Below, one piece after another: positions 43,380 to 52,201 of a stretch of DNA of 64,000 nucleotides. The notes beneath the pieces were generated by a model. It had not been told where the DNA came from. It was given only the letters and a program-made list of their open reading frames with translations, and did no database searches. The position numbers and the translations under genes were made by a program. This DNA comes from Iocasia fonsfrigidae (GTDB lineage Bacteria > Bacillota > Halanaerobiia > Halanaerobiales > DTU029). The stretch is taken from assembly GCF_017751145.1 (NCBI RefSeq), contig NZ_CP046640.1, forward strand, positions 1,406,137 to 1,470,136. The letters run 5' to 3'. Position 1 is the first letter of the stretch; the number at the start of each line of letters is the position of its first letter.

Positions 43380-43982
43380 ATGACAGTGGCAATAGATAAA
43401 ACAAAGATAGAAGAACATATACGCGGGATTTTAATGGCTTTAGGAGAGGATCCAGAACGTGAAGGCCTTTTAGAAACTCCTGCCCGTGTGGCAAGGATGT
43501 ATGAAGAGATATTTGAAGGAATAAGCTACACAAATGATGAAATTGCCGAGATGTTTAATAGGACCTTTGAAGATGATCTATATATATCTGAATACAACAA
43601 GGAAATTGTAATGCTGCGGGATATTGAAATATTTAGTTTTTGTGAGCATCATCTTGCACTTATGTATAATATGAAGGTGGCTGTGGCTTATATACCTAAT
43701 GGTAAAATACTAGGGTTAAGTAAGATAGCAAGAATAGCCGATATGGTGAGCAAAAGACTACAGCTTCAGGAGCGGATTGGATCGGATATAGCTGAAATAA
43801 TGCAGAAGGTAACAGAAACAGAGGATGTTGCTGTCCTAATCGAAGGCCAGCATGCATGTATGACTGCCAGAGGCATTAAAAATACTAATGCAGTTACAGT
43901 GACAACAACTTTATGCGGGAGATTCAACACTGATCAGTGCCTAATGGACAAGCTTATGGTGCTGTATAATAAGATACTATAA
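43380..43982 (+). CDS. folE: GTP cyclohydrolase I
   Basis: Makes 7,8-dihydroneopterin triphosphate from GTP, the first step of folate synthesis. [11 protein letters not shown] holds the zinc Cys and catalytic His residues, and [16 protein letters not shown] is the second metal/substrate motif (usually EARHLCM). [12 protein letters not shown] is conserved. Length (200 aa) is normal. AAAGGAG precedes ATG. First gene behind the riboswitch. Confidence 0.95.
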   Translation: MTVAIDKTKIEEHIRGILMALGEDPEREGLLETPARVARMYEEIFEGISYTNDEIAEMFNRTFEDDLYISEYNKEIVMLRDIEIFSFCEHHLALMYNMKVAVAYIPNGKILGLSKIARIADMVSKRLQLQERIGSDIAEIMQKVTETEDVAVLIEGQHACMTARGIKNTNAVTVTTTLCGRFNTDQCLMDKLMVLYNKIL

Positions 43983-44010
43983 ATGTAATGGATAGAAGGA
44001 GAGATTTTGT

Positions 44011-44079
44011 ATGACAGTGACAAGTCGTGCAGGCTTTGTGTTTCTTGTAGAAGTATTGATGAGTGTAACGGGTTTATGA
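44011..44079 (+). other. Short frame or gene relic between folE and folP
   Basis: Behind a GAAGGAGAG site an ATG opens a 22-codon frame. A shifted frame reads DSDKSCRLCVSCRSIDECNG, a cysteine-rich stretch that looks like real protein. A frameshifted relic of a small gene is more likely than a functional peptide. Confidence 0.35.
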
Positions 44080-44141
44080 ATGGGGAAAAGTCTGGGTTTA
44101 AGTACTAGTGATTTTTTAGTTTATAGTAAGGGAGAATTAAC

Positions 44142-44960
44142 ATGAGTGATAAATTAAGCATAGCAAACAAGGTATGGGAATGGGGAAAACGAACCTATAT
44201 AATGGGTATCTTGAATGTTACACCTGATTCATTTTCAGATGGCGGAAGATTTTTTGATATTGACGCTGCATCGGAGCATGTCGCTCAAATGGTAGATGAA
44301 GGAGCCCATATCATTGATGTAGGAGGAGAAGCTACAAGGCCGGGGTTTGCTGTGCCAATATCGGCTGAGGAAGAGGTCGAAAGAGTAATTCCTGTAATTC
44401 AAAGACTTTCAAAAGAGATCGATCTGCCGATATCAGTCGATACATACAAGGCTAAAACAGCAGAGCTTGCAGTTAAAGCCGGGGCCCATATGATCAATGA
44501 CATATGGGGGCTGAAGAAAGACCCTGAAATGGCCGATGCTGCGGCTTCATGTAAAGTACCTATCTGCATTATGCATAACAGAACTAATACGGAGTATGAT
44601 AATTTAATGGAAGATATTTTGTTTGAATTGGGAGAAAGTATTGAGCTGGCTATAAAAGCGGGTATAAAGGATGAAAATATTATTTTGGATCCTGGAATAG
44701 GTTTTGGAAAGACATGGGAGCAGAATTTAACGGTAATGAGAAATCTGGAGATGCTAAAAAAGCTTGGATATCCCATACTTCTTGGTGCATCAAGGAAAAA
44801 TTTTATTGGTAAAACTCTGGGCCTGGAAGTGCATGAAAGACTGGAGGGCACCTTAGCAGTTATATCAATTGGCATTATGAAGGGTGTAGATATTGTAAGA
44901 GTACATGATGTACTGCAGAATGCAAGGACAGCGGTTATAACAGACAGAATAGTGAGGTAA
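44142..44960 (+). CDS. folP: Dihydropteroate synthase
   Basis: Joins dihydropterin pyrophosphate with p-aminobenzoate. YIMGILNVTPDSFSDGGRF is the diagnostic opening, IIDVGGEATRPGF follows, and DPGIGFGKTWEQN, LLGASRKNFIG and VRVHDV mark the TIM-barrel pterin and phosphate sites. Length (272 aa) is typical. It is the sulphonamide target enzyme. AAGGGAG precedes the ATG; folB follows closely. Confidence 0.96.
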   Translation: MSDKLSIANKVWEWGKRTYIMGILNVTPDSFSDGGRFFDIDAASEHVAQMVDEGAHIIDVGGEATRPGFAVPISAEEEVERVIPVIQRLSKEIDLPISVDTYKAKTAELAVKAGAHMINDIWGLKKDPEMADAAASCKVPICIMHNRTNTEYDNLMEDILFELGESIELAIKAGIKDENIILDPGIGFGKTWEQNLTVMRNLEMLKKLGYPILLGASRKNFIGKTLGLEVHERLEGTLAVISIGIMKGVDIVRVHDVLQNARTAVITDRIVR

Positions 44961-44966
44961 TTGCAT

Positions 44967-45347
44967 ATGGATAGGATAATTATTAAGGATTTGCAGGTAT
45001 ATGCTTATCATGGAGTTGCGCGGGAAGAAAAGATTAACGGGCAGATGTTTTTTGTTTCCCTGAAGATTGGTGCGGATCTGGAAAAAGCAGCAACGACTGA
45101 CAATTTGAATAATACACTGAGTTATACCGAGATATGCAATACTGTGCAAATAATACTGCAATCCAGGAAATATAATTTGATTGAGTCCGCTGCCATGAGA
45201 ATAATTGAGCATCTATTCAGGACATATACAAATATTAATGAGATATGGATTTTGTTGAAAAAACCGTGGGCGCCAATGGGATACCATCTCAAGTATGCGG
45301 CGGTAGAATTAGAACGCAAGCGTGGTGACAGAAATGAGTGGTATTGA
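44967..45347 (+). CDS. folB: Dihydroneopterin aldolase
   Basis: A 126-residue tunnelling-fold aldolase that makes 6-hydroxymethyl-dihydropterin. MDRIIIKDLQVYAYHGVARE has the family's conserved YHGV, and LLKKPWAPMGYH holds the catalytic lysine region. The start is the ATG behind GAGGTAATT; a TTG two codons upstream is possible. Its end overlaps folK. Confidence 0.93.
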   Translation: MDRIIIKDLQVYAYHGVAREEKINGQMFFVSLKIGADLEKAATTDNLNNTLSYTEICNTVQIILQSRKYNLIESAAMRIIEHLFRTYTNINEIWILLKKPWAPMGYHLKYAAVELERKRGDRNEWY

Positions 45348-45822
45348 TGTTACTACATATATTGGATTAGGCTCAAATATCGGAAACAGAGAGGAAAATC
45401 TTAACCAGGCAGTGGATATGCTTAGAAATGCCGTAGGTATCAAGGTTACTGCGGTTTCTACATACTTTAATACCGCTCCTGTAGGCTATATGGAGCAGCC
45501 GGATTTCTTAAATGCAGTTGTCGAGGCATCAATAGATTTTACAGCGTATGAATTGTTGGAACTGTGCAGAAATATTGAGAAAAAATTGAAGAGGGAACGT
45601 ATAACTCATTGGGGGCCCCGTACCATAGATGTGGATATTTTAATTTTTGGAGATCTTATTTTAGAGGATGAGATGTTAATCATTCCACATCCAAGAATGC
45701 ATGAAAGAGAATTTGTGCTAAAGCCTTTAACTGAAATAGCTCCAGGAGTGATACACCCGGTCTGTAACAAGAGTATAAGCGAATTGTATAATGAAATTTT
45801 ACTCAAGAGTAGATATGGATGA
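45334..45822 (+). CDS. folK: 6-hydroxymethyl-dihydropterin pyrophosphokinase
   Basis: Activates the pterin with ATP for FolP. TYIGLGSNIGNREENL opens the fold, GYMEQPDFLNAV follows, and RWGPR-like HWGPRTIDVDILIFGD with IPHPRMHEREFVL are the HPPK signatures. Length from this ATG is 162 residues; a GTG four codons upstream also fits. It overlaps folB by 14 bases and folA by four (ATGA), so the operon is tightly coupled. Confidence 0.95.
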   Translation: MSGIDVTTYIGLGSNIGNREENLNQAVDMLRNAVGIKVTAVSTYFNTAPVGYMEQPDFLNAVVEASIDFTAYELLELCRNIEKKLKRERITHWGPRTIDVDILIFGDLILEDEMLIIPHPRMHEREFVLKPLTEIAPGVIHPVCNKSISELYNEILLKSRYG

Positions 45823-46316
45823 ATCTTATAGTTGCGGTTGATCCAAATTGGGCAATAGGGTTTAATAATGAATTACTTGTTAAAATTCCACAGGACCAAA
45901 AATTTTTCTATGAAGAAACCATGGGAAAGGTAGTGATCATGGGAAGAAAAACCTTAGACAGTTTTCCAAACGGATTACCTTTGAAGGGCAGAACCAACAT
46001 CATATTAACAAAAAACGCCAACTTGCAGGTGAAAAACACGTTGCTGGTTCATTCATTGGAAGAACTTTTGGAAGAACTTAAAAAATATAATAGTAAAGAT
46101 GTTTACGTAATAGGAGGAGAAAGTATTTATAGGCTTTTACTGCCTTATTGTGATACGGCTCTTGTCACAAAAATATTCCGTTCCTTTGATGCCGATACGT
46201 ATTTTCCTGATCTGGATGAGATGAGTGAGTGGAAAATTGTTGCTGACAGCGAAAAACAGATCTATTTTGATTTAGAATATATATTTCTAAAATATAAAAA
46301 AATTAAGAAAAATTAG
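45819..46316 (+). CDS. folA: Dihydrofolate reductase
   Basis: Reduces dihydrofolate with NADPH. NLIVAVDPNWAIGFNNELL is the conserved start, VVIMGRKTLDSFP is the NADPH/substrate motif, and VYVIGGESIYRLLL carries the double-glycine loop. Length (165 aa) is normal. Last gene of the folate operon, followed by a strong terminator. Confidence 0.96.
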   Translation: MNLIVAVDPNWAIGFNNELLVKIPQDQKFFYEETMGKVVIMGRKTLDSFPNGLPLKGRTNIILTKNANLQVKNTLLVHSLEELLEELKKYNSKDVYVIGGESIYRLLLPYCDTALVTKIFRSFDADTYFPDLDEMSEWKIVADSEKQIYFDLEYIFLKYKKIKKN

Positions 46317-46347
46317 GTGTGGTTATAAACTGCACCTAATTTTTTTG
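46310..46347 (+). terminator. Intrinsic terminator of the folate operon
   Basis: AAATTAGGTG (46310-46319) pairs with CACCTAATTT (46333-46342) and a T-tract follows. Confidence 0.95.
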
Positions 46348-46356
46348 CTTTAACTT

Positions 46357-46407
46357 TTAAAGTTGAGTTTAATAATGTCACCGGGTAGAGAAGGAAATAT
46401 AAAAAAA
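46357..46407 (-). pseudogene. Fragment of a second bioY 3' end
   Basis: The minus strand reads IFPSLPGDIIKLNF, close to the TSLPGDIIKLL segment of the intact BioY. Nothing else of the gene remains. Confidence 0.65.
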
Positions 46408-46497
46408 CTAAATTTACACATTTACAAAAATACACATATATTATTTTATCTAGTCTATCATATTTAGTTTAACTTTAAATTCTTGGAGGAGCTTAAT

Positions 46498-46545
46498 ATG
46501 ATTAAGAAGAATAGCAAAACTATAGTTGTTTTAGGATTGTCTTAA
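46498..46545 (+). other. 15-codon frame with strong ribosome site
   Basis: TTGGAGGAG is followed by an ATG encoding MIKKNSKTIVVLGLS, then a stop within the end of bioY. It looks like the first codons of a lost exported protein, truncated against bioY. Confidence 0.35.
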
Positions 46546-47078
46546 TAGTTTTGCAGACTCCTATATATCTTTGGGGCAATGAGTGAGACAATAAGTAATT
46601 TAATAATATCACCTGGTAGTGATGTAAAAAGCCCTATCTGTAATGTTTTATTGATAGTAATGCTGGCGCCCACAACATAATTAAGTATAATATAAAGGTA
46701 TGGTAAACCGATGATGTAAATAACGATTATACCAGTTAAACCAGCTATAATTGAACGTTTAAAGTTTAATTCTCCATTTTCAGTGAGCATTCCGATAACA
46801 TATGCTCCTGCAATAAAGCCCAGTAAATATCCAAATGAAGGCTTAAGGATATAGCCTGGACCACCCCCTTCGGTAAAGATAGGGATTCCAATTAGACCTA
46901 TAAATACATAAAGCAGCTGGCTTAAGGGAGCCAGTTTTTTCCCCAGTATAAGGCCAGCCATAAAGACAAAGAATACCTGTAGGGTTATAGGAACATAGGG
47001 TATAGGAATCCGGATAAAAGCCCCAATTGCTGTTAAAGCAGCAAAGATAGCCACTAAAACCATTTCTTTGGTTTTCAT
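46542..47078 (-). CDS. bioY: Biotin transporter BioY
   Basis: The substrate-binding membrane subunit of an ECF-type biotin importer. The 178-residue protein has about six hydrophobic segments; IPYVPITLQVFFVFMAGLIL, GGPGYILKPSFGYLLGFI and LPGDIIK are conserved BioY blocks. AAGGAAGTG precedes the ATG. It follows bioB on the same strand with a structured repeat in between, and probably belongs to the same BirA-controlled unit. Confidence 0.95.
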   Translation of the reverse strand: MKTKEMVLVAIFAALTAIGAFIRIPIPYVPITLQVFFVFMAGLILGKKLAPLSQLLYVFIGLIGIPIFTEGGGPGYILKPSFGYLLGFIAGAYVIGMLTENGELNFKRSIIAGLTGIIVIYIIGLPYLYIILNYVVGASITINKTLQIGLFTSLPGDIIKLLIVSLIAPKIYRSLQNY

Positions 47079-47128
47079 TATTTAACACTTCCTTTTTTAA
47101 AATTTACAGTTACGTATAATTCTGAAGA

Positions 47129-47256
47129 CCGACAAATATATTTACTTACCTTGTCGCGTGCTACGGCGTCCTGCCTCCGCTTGCTGTCGAAAAATTGTCT
47201 TTCGGCGTCCATGCCTTCAGACAATTTCTAGAGTCGTCCAGTAAATATATTTGTCT
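47129..47256 (+). repeat. Structured dispersed repeat, copy C
   Basis: Perfect 16-bp outer arms (47131-47146 with 47240-47255), CTTGTCG (47150-47156), GGCGTCCTGCCT (47165-47176), an inner hairpin (47192-47200 with 47219-47227) whose loop has the same 12-mer with one extra A, and AGTCG (47232-47236). It lies between bioB and bioY, antisense to their transcript. Confidence 0.85.
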
Positions 47257-47259
47257 GTT

Positions 47260-48273
47260 TTATGATGATTTGTTTTTGATTAATTTAGGATAGCCGTTAG
47301 ACCACTTAAGTCCAAGGTCATTAATCATGACAATATCTTCTGCTGTCTTTCTGCCTGATGTTGTAAGGTAATCCCCTGTTAGCATCCCATTGATGCCTCC
47401 GATTAGGCCGAGTGCCTGTAGGTCCCTTAAGTTAGCTTCCCTACCACCGGCATAACGGATGTCTGTTTTGGGTAGGATAAACCTATATACCGCTATAGTC
47501 TGTAAAATATCCAGAGGAGGAAGGGATTCTTTATCGGCTAGGGGTGTTCCAGGAATGGGATTTAGGCTATTAAGTGGTACAGAGTCAACCCTAAGTTCTT
47601 TTAATAGAAAAGCCATTTCTAATCTCTGTTCTCTGGATTCACCTAGTCCCAGGATACCTCCACTGCAGACCTCTAGACCTGCTTCTTGGGCTATATGTAT
47701 CGTTTCAATTCTTTCCTGATAGCTGTGGGTTGTACATGTTTTTTCAAAATAGCTTGGGGCTGTTTCCAGATTATGATGGTAGCGTTCAACACCACTTTCT
47801 TTTAGTTTAAGGGCTGCCTCTTTATTAAGGAGTCCCAGTGAAACACAGAGCTTGAGATTAGTCTTTTTCTTCACTTCTTTGATTATACTTATAATATTTT
47901 CAAAATCACCATCAATCCCTCGTCCAGTAGTAACAAGGGAGAAACGATCTGCACCAGCTGCTTCTGCCTGGTAGGCTGCTTTTAATATCTCTTTTTTAGA
48001 TAAAAGCTGGTGTGTATTAATATCTGTTTGGTGGTAAATAGACTGAGCACAGAAGGAACAGTCTTCACTACATCTACTGGAACGGGCATTTACAATTGAA
48101 CAGAGGTCTACCTGCCTACCTTTGAATTTCTCACATATTATGCCTGCCATTATAAGTAAAATATTAATGTTTTCTTTTTTAAGCCTGCTAAGATAATCGG
48201 CGTCACCTTTATTGATGTCTTTATCTTGAATAACCTTTTGACTTAACTCTAATATTTTATTGATATCTTTGAT
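47260..48273 (-). CDS. bioB: Biotin synthase, probable AUC start
   Basis: A radical SAM enzyme that inserts sulphur into dethiobiotin. CSEDCSFC is the 4Fe-4S site, YHHNLETAPSYF and VCSGGILGLGE are conserved, and RYAGGREANLRDLQ lies near the end. Starting at the first ATG (48150) would lack about 40 N-terminal residues. The frame continues upstream with KILELSQKVIQDKDINK and ADYLSRLKKENI, which aligns with the normal BioB N-terminus, up to an in-frame TAG. The only candidate at good distance from GGGGGTG is an ATC at 48273. This gives 337 residues, the normal family length. Confidence 0.88.
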   Translation of the reverse strand: MKDINKILELSQKVIQDKDINKGDADYLSRLKKENINILLIMAGIICEKFKGRQVDLCSIVNARSSRCSEDCSFCAQSIYHQTDINTHQLLSKKEILKAAYQAEAAGADRFSLVTTGRGIDGDFENIISIIKEVKKKTNLKLCVSLGLLNKEAALKLKESGVERYHHNLETAPSYFEKTCTTHSYQERIETIHIAQEAGLEVCSGGILGLGESREQRLEMAFLLKELRVDSVPLNSLNPIPGTPLADKESLPPLDILQTIAVYRFILPKTDIRYAGGREANLRDLQALGLIGGINGMLTGDYLTTSGRKTAEDIVMINDLGLKWSNGYPKLIKNKSS

Positions 48274-48304
48274 TTGCTAGCACCCCCTAAATAATACAGC
48301 TATA

Positions 48305-48357
48305 ATAATAATATAAATATGATTATTTGTCAACCAAAATAATCAATTGGTTAACAA
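48305..48357 (-). promoter_or_regulatory. bioB promoter with BirA operator
   Basis: On the minus strand TTGACA (48333-48328), 17 bases and TATTAT (48310-48305) form a promoter. TTGTCAACC (48327-48335) and GGTTAACAA (48349-48357) are BirA half-sites 13 bases apart and cover the -35 element. Biotin-bound BirA should repress. Confidence 0.88.
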
Positions 48358-48445
48358 TATACGATTATTTGTAAAAATAATAATTTTATTATATAATTTT
48401 AGAGAATATAAGTTTATATAATATAAAATGTTGGAGGAGAGTAGT

Positions 48446-50956
48446 ATGCGGGAAAAACTATTTTTAGTCCTGGACAATTATAAAGAGAAGGCGTTAAAGA
48501 GAAGGAGCGATTATAATCTTTTACCACGACCTTTAACAGAGGATGAAGTTGCTGTTTTGATTAAAGGCTTAGAACTTGAGGGTCTTGATCAGGTGGAATA
48601 TACAATCTTTGAAACAGAAAAGACAAATCAAATACTTATTAGATTTCTTTCTGAAGAGGTTAGAAGGGGTACTTTCCCTTCTTCATATGTAAAAGCAGAG
48701 GGGTTGGCTAAGATAGTTAAAGGTCAGTTAGTGTCACCATATCTTTCATCTAAAGAGGCTTTAAAACTTTTGAAAGAAATGAAAGGTGGGGCTGCTGCGG
48801 TACAATTGGTTAAGCTGCTTGAAGATGGGGTCTTTGTTAATGAAATAATTGAAATACTGAAGAATACTGTGCTAGTAAATAAAGAAGACTTTGAACGACT
48901 GACTAAAATGAGTTCTAAAATACCTGAAATAAAAAACTTAATTAGAAGTTGGGCAGAGAGGTGTTTTGCTGCTGACTGGAAATTACCTGAGTCTTATCAG
49001 GGTTTGTGTATTAAGATTGGTAATAATATTACTACCGGACATCTCAGTCCTTCAAAACATGCTGGTTCTAGAACAGACCAGCCGCGCCATGCCCAGTTTA
49101 TTATGGAAGGCAGGGAAGATGAGGAGGATTTCCTTGATCGACTAGATAAACTGCATAATGAATCTGAGGATATTATCCTGGTAGCTGGTGTGGCCCTCGG
49201 AGAGGGTTCCTCCCGTAAGTCAGCAACATATACTGTTTTACAGGTCTTAGGAAAATCAGTTGTTGGTGAACCAGAGAAAAAACAGGGAGGGGTTGTAATA
49301 GCCAAAAGTATGGCCCCTATTTTCCAGAATTCTCTAATAGCTTCTGGTATTTTACCGCTTATTGCTGATACTGATGGAATTAATGAAGGTGATAGTCTGG
49401 AGCTTGATTTAAATAAGAAGAGGCTGCTGGTAAATGGAAGTAATGAAATAGAGATAGAACTGCCGGTTGAATATAAACTAAATAAGATTGCTGCTGGTGG
49501 TATGACTTACTTTGATGCTGGTAATGAACTGCAGAAATGGGCTGTGCAATATTGTAAAGATAATGATGTAGCTATTACAGATAAAAGTAATAAAAATGTA
49601 ACAGATGTTAATACTGTACCTAGGCAGACCCTGGCCCAAAAGATAGTTACCCGGAACAGACTAGATGGTAAAAGTAGTATCATTCCTGGTGAGACTGCTG
49701 AGGTAAGAATCAGGGGGGTTTATTCACAGGATACTACCGGGCCGATGACAATAGAAGAGTATCAGTCCATGGCCGGGGGTAAGTTCGGCGCCGAATTTGT
49801 AGTTCAATCCCTCTGTCATACAGGTGAATGTCCTTCCAGTGAGGAAAGGGATAGACATCGTTTTATTGATCAGTTTATTACTGCCAGGGGTGGTGTTTGT
49901 CTTAAACCTGGTGAAGGTATTATTCATACTATTGGTAATAGATTTGTCCTCCCTATAGATGTTATAGTTGGTGGGGATTCACATACCAGAACCCCCAGGG
50001 GCTTATCTTTCCCGGCTGCTTCTGATATTGTTGCTGGGGCCATGAAATATGGTAAACAGGATTTAACCATGGACGAATCTGTCAGGGTTATTTTTAAAGG
50101 GAAACCTATTAAAGGGATAACAGCCCGTGACCTGGTATCTACCTTAGTAGTTTTCGCAGAAAAAACAGTTGGTAAAGGAATATATAATGGGAGAATAATT
50201 GAAATGGAGGGTTTAGAGTTTTTAGACCCTGATGAGAGATATATTATGACTAATGCAGTGGCCGAGAGGAGCGCCTCTGCTGGTACTATCCCTTCTGATG
50301 AAAAGACGATTGAGGCTATTAAAAAGAATTTAGCATACCTGAAATCCAGGAGTGATGCTGATAGCTCTCCTTCAGTCAGGGATACTATCAAGACTATTGA
50401 AGAATACCTTAAAGACCCGGTATTATTAAGGGCTGATGAGGGTGCTGAATATGCAGCAACTATTGAAATACCTTTAGATGAGGTTGTTGAACCACTGGTT
50501 GCTAAACCACATCATCCGGATAATGTTGCTTCTTTATCAGAAGTTGCTGGCACTGAATTAAATGAGGTCTTTATAGGTAGTTGTGTAGGCGGTGATATCG
50601 AAAGCATCAGGTCGGCAGCCAGGATTATTGAGGGACATCAGGTGCCACATGATATTAACTTTGTTGTTGGACCAGCTTCATTAGATATCTATTCTAAACT
50701 GGCTGAAGATGGGACTCTAACTAAATTAGCAGCTGCCGGGGCTACTATTATCATGCCGGGTTGTGGACTTTGTATGGGTAATAAACGTCGTATTGGTTCT
50801 GGTTCTACTGCCTTAACAACAACTACTCGTAATTACCAGTCCAGGATTGGACCGGCTGATTCGAAAACATACCTGGGTAGCGCCCATGTGGCAGCAATGG
50901 CTGCTGTACTGGGTAGATTCCCTACTGTGGAAGAATACTTTAAGATGTTTAAATAG
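48446..50956 (+). CDS. acnB: Aconitate hydratase B-type
   Basis: An iron-sulphur enzyme that isomerises citrate and isocitrate. The 836-residue protein has the AcnB domain order: an N-terminal helical HEAT-like domain, then the swivel domain (GNNITTGHLSPSKHAGSRTD), then the catalytic domains with GDSHTRTP, the cluster cysteines in FIGSCVGGDIES and MPGCGLCMGNKRRI. The start is the ATG behind GGAGGAGAG; an earlier in-frame ATG at 48428 is before that site. It stands alone and ends in a terminator. Its relatives in many bacteria also bind mRNA when iron is scarce. Confidence 0.95.
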   Translation: MREKLFLVLDNYKEKALKRRSDYNLLPRPLTEDEVAVLIKGLELEGLDQVEYTIFETEKTNQILIRFLSEEVRRGTFPSSYVKAEGLAKIVKGQLVSPYLSSKEALKLLKEMKGGAAAVQLVKLLEDGVFVNEIIEILKNTVLVNKEDFERLTKMSSKIPEIKNLIRSWAERCFAADWKLPESYQGLCIKIGNNITTGHLSPSKHAGSRTDQPRHAQFIMEGREDEEDFLDRLDKLHNESEDIILVAGVALGEGSSRKSATYTVLQVLGKSVVGEPEKKQGGVVIAKSMAPIFQNSLIASGILPLIADTDGINEGDSLELDLNKKRLLVNGSNEIEIELPVEYKLNKIAAGGMTYFDAGNELQKWAVQYCKDNDVAITDKSNKNVTDVNTVPRQTLAQKIVTRNRLDGKSSIIPGETAEVRIRGVYSQDTTGPMTIEEYQSMAGGKFGAEFVVQSLCHTGECPSSEERDRHRFIDQFITARGGVCLKPGEGIIHTIGNRFVLPIDVIVGGDSHTRTPRGLSFPAASDIVAGAMKYGKQDLTMDESVRVIFKGKPIKGITARDLVSTLVVFAEKTVGKGIYNGRIIEMEGLEFLDPDERYIMTNAVAERSASAGTIPSDEKTIEAIKKNLAYLKSRSDADSSPSVRDTIKTIEEYLKDPVLLRADEGAEYAATIEIPLDEVVEPLVAKPHHPDNVASLSEVAGTELNEVFIGSCVGGDIESIRSAARIIEGHQVPHDINFVVGPASLDIYSKLAEDGTLTKLAAAGATIIMPGCGLCMGNKRRIGSGSTALTTTTRNYQSRIGPADSKTYLGSAHVAAMAAVLGRFPTVEEYFKMFK

Positions 50957-51000
50957 ATATTAATTAAGTTTTAATACTTGATGTTTATAGGGTATATATA

Positions 51001-51030
51001 AATGGTGCTTGAATTCAAGCACCATTTTAT
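51001..51030. terminator. Bidirectional terminator after acnB
   Basis: A perfect 26-base palindrome centred on GAATTC (51001-51026) with T-rich tails on both sides, shared by acnB and the anti-sigma gene. Confidence 0.9.
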
Positions 51031-51046
51031 TATATTACTTTAATTT

Positions 51047-52201
51047 TTACTGTCTTTTCTTTTTATAAAGGTAATAGGCAAGTAATCCTATTAAGAGATA
51101 AGGTAAGGCTGCCCCTATACTGGCTATCATATTATAGAAGCTATTTGTCATTCTATGCAGGGCATTTTGCAGTGCTTTAAAAATTCCCCAGTCAGTTGGC
51201 AGGTTTTTAACTTCTTCAAATTCTACTTCAATGGTACTTAAATCAACCTGATTATCAAGGTATTTCATCCGTCCTTTTAGTCTTTCTATTTCTATGCGGA
51301 CCCGGTTCAGTTCTTTCTCAATATTGAGTATTTCTTCCACAGTACTGGCTTTATCCAGTAATTGCTGATATCTTTTCTGCTGGGCCAGATAATTTTCCAG
51401 TCTGATATCTATGTCGATATATTCCTCGGTAACATCATTAGTGGAAATAGATTGGTAGCTAACACTGGCAAAATCTTCGCTGCTTAATTTCTCTAAGGTT
51501 GGATTAAAATTATCAGCAGGAACCCGCAGCTGGTACCAGCTAAAACGCCTGTCATTTGCATCTGTCCATTCCCTGGAGTCAGCTATATAAGTGTTATATT
51601 GCCTACTTAATTCGACAATATACTGGTGGGCCACTTGAATATCATCTATTTCAAGGTTTAGTCTGGCGGTTTTTATTATTTTACGCTGTTCAGTGCTAAT
51701 TTCATTATCAGGGGCAGCTGCCAGGTTTTTATCCATTTTTATTTCCTGGGTAGCTATTTCCGGTGAGGATTGCCTGTAAATACCACCGTATCCATTACTA
51801 TCTGAAGGATTAAAATAGTTCTGCTGATCGATATTATTACCCGGGTTATTCAGGACAAAAGTCAGGGCAATAACAGCAATGATAGCAATAGCGCTCACCA
51901 GCCCGGCCGGGACTCTAAGGGGAGTGAAAAAGTATTTTTTTAATCTATTAACTATACTGTCCTGTTTATTCTCTTTTTTATCTTTTTTATTGATTTTATT
52001 CATAATAGAAAGCAGGAGGTCTTCAGGTGGGGCGATATTTTTTAAGTTTGTCAGTTGATTGTAGTTTTCCTGATATTCGGCTAGCTCTGCCCTGCATTCT
52101 TCACATTCTTCAAGGTGTTTTTCTATGATTGTATATTCCTCTTTGTTTAGACTGTTATCAATATATAGGGGCAGTAATTCCTTTATTTTTTCATGTCTCA
52201 T
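51047..52201 (-). CDS. Membrane anti-sigma factor with zinc-finger and DUF4349-like domain
   Basis: The N-terminal HLEECEEC motif (HxxxCxxC) is the zinc-binding anti-sigma fold. A membrane segment follows at about residues 97-117 (SAIAIIAVIALTFVL). The extracytoplasmic part has the DUF4349 pattern with a long coiled coil (VEEILNIEKELNRVRIEIER), and a final membrane helix (LPYLLIGLLAYYLY) lies before a basic tail. It probably holds the ECF sigma factor upstream at the membrane until an envelope signal releases it. Its start overlaps the sigma stop by four bases. Confidence 0.92.
   Translation of the reverse strand: MRHEKIKELLPLYIDNSLNKEEYTIIEKHLEECEECRAELAEYQENYNQLTNLKNIAPPEDLLLSIMNKINKKDKKENKQDSIVNRLKKYFFTPLRVPAGLVSAIAIIAVIALTFVLNNPGNNIDQQNYFNPSDSNGYGGIYRQSSPEIATQEIKMDKNLAAAPDNEISTEQRKIIKTARLNLEIDDIQVAHQYIVELSRQYNTYIADSREWTDANDRRFSWYQLRVPADNFNPTLEKLSSEDFASVSYQSISTNDVTEEYIDIDIRLENYLAQQKRYQQLLDKASTVEEILNIEKELNRVRIEIERLKGRMKYLDNQVDLSTIEVEFEEVKNLPTDWGIFKALQNALHRMTNSFYNMIASIGAALPYLLIGLLAYYLYKKKRQ

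Noticed and set aside
44399-44875. A 158-codon open frame antisense to folP
   Set aside because: Shadow of a conserved gene with no independent evidence. Similar shadows in gatY, legC, acnB, feoB and others were also left out.
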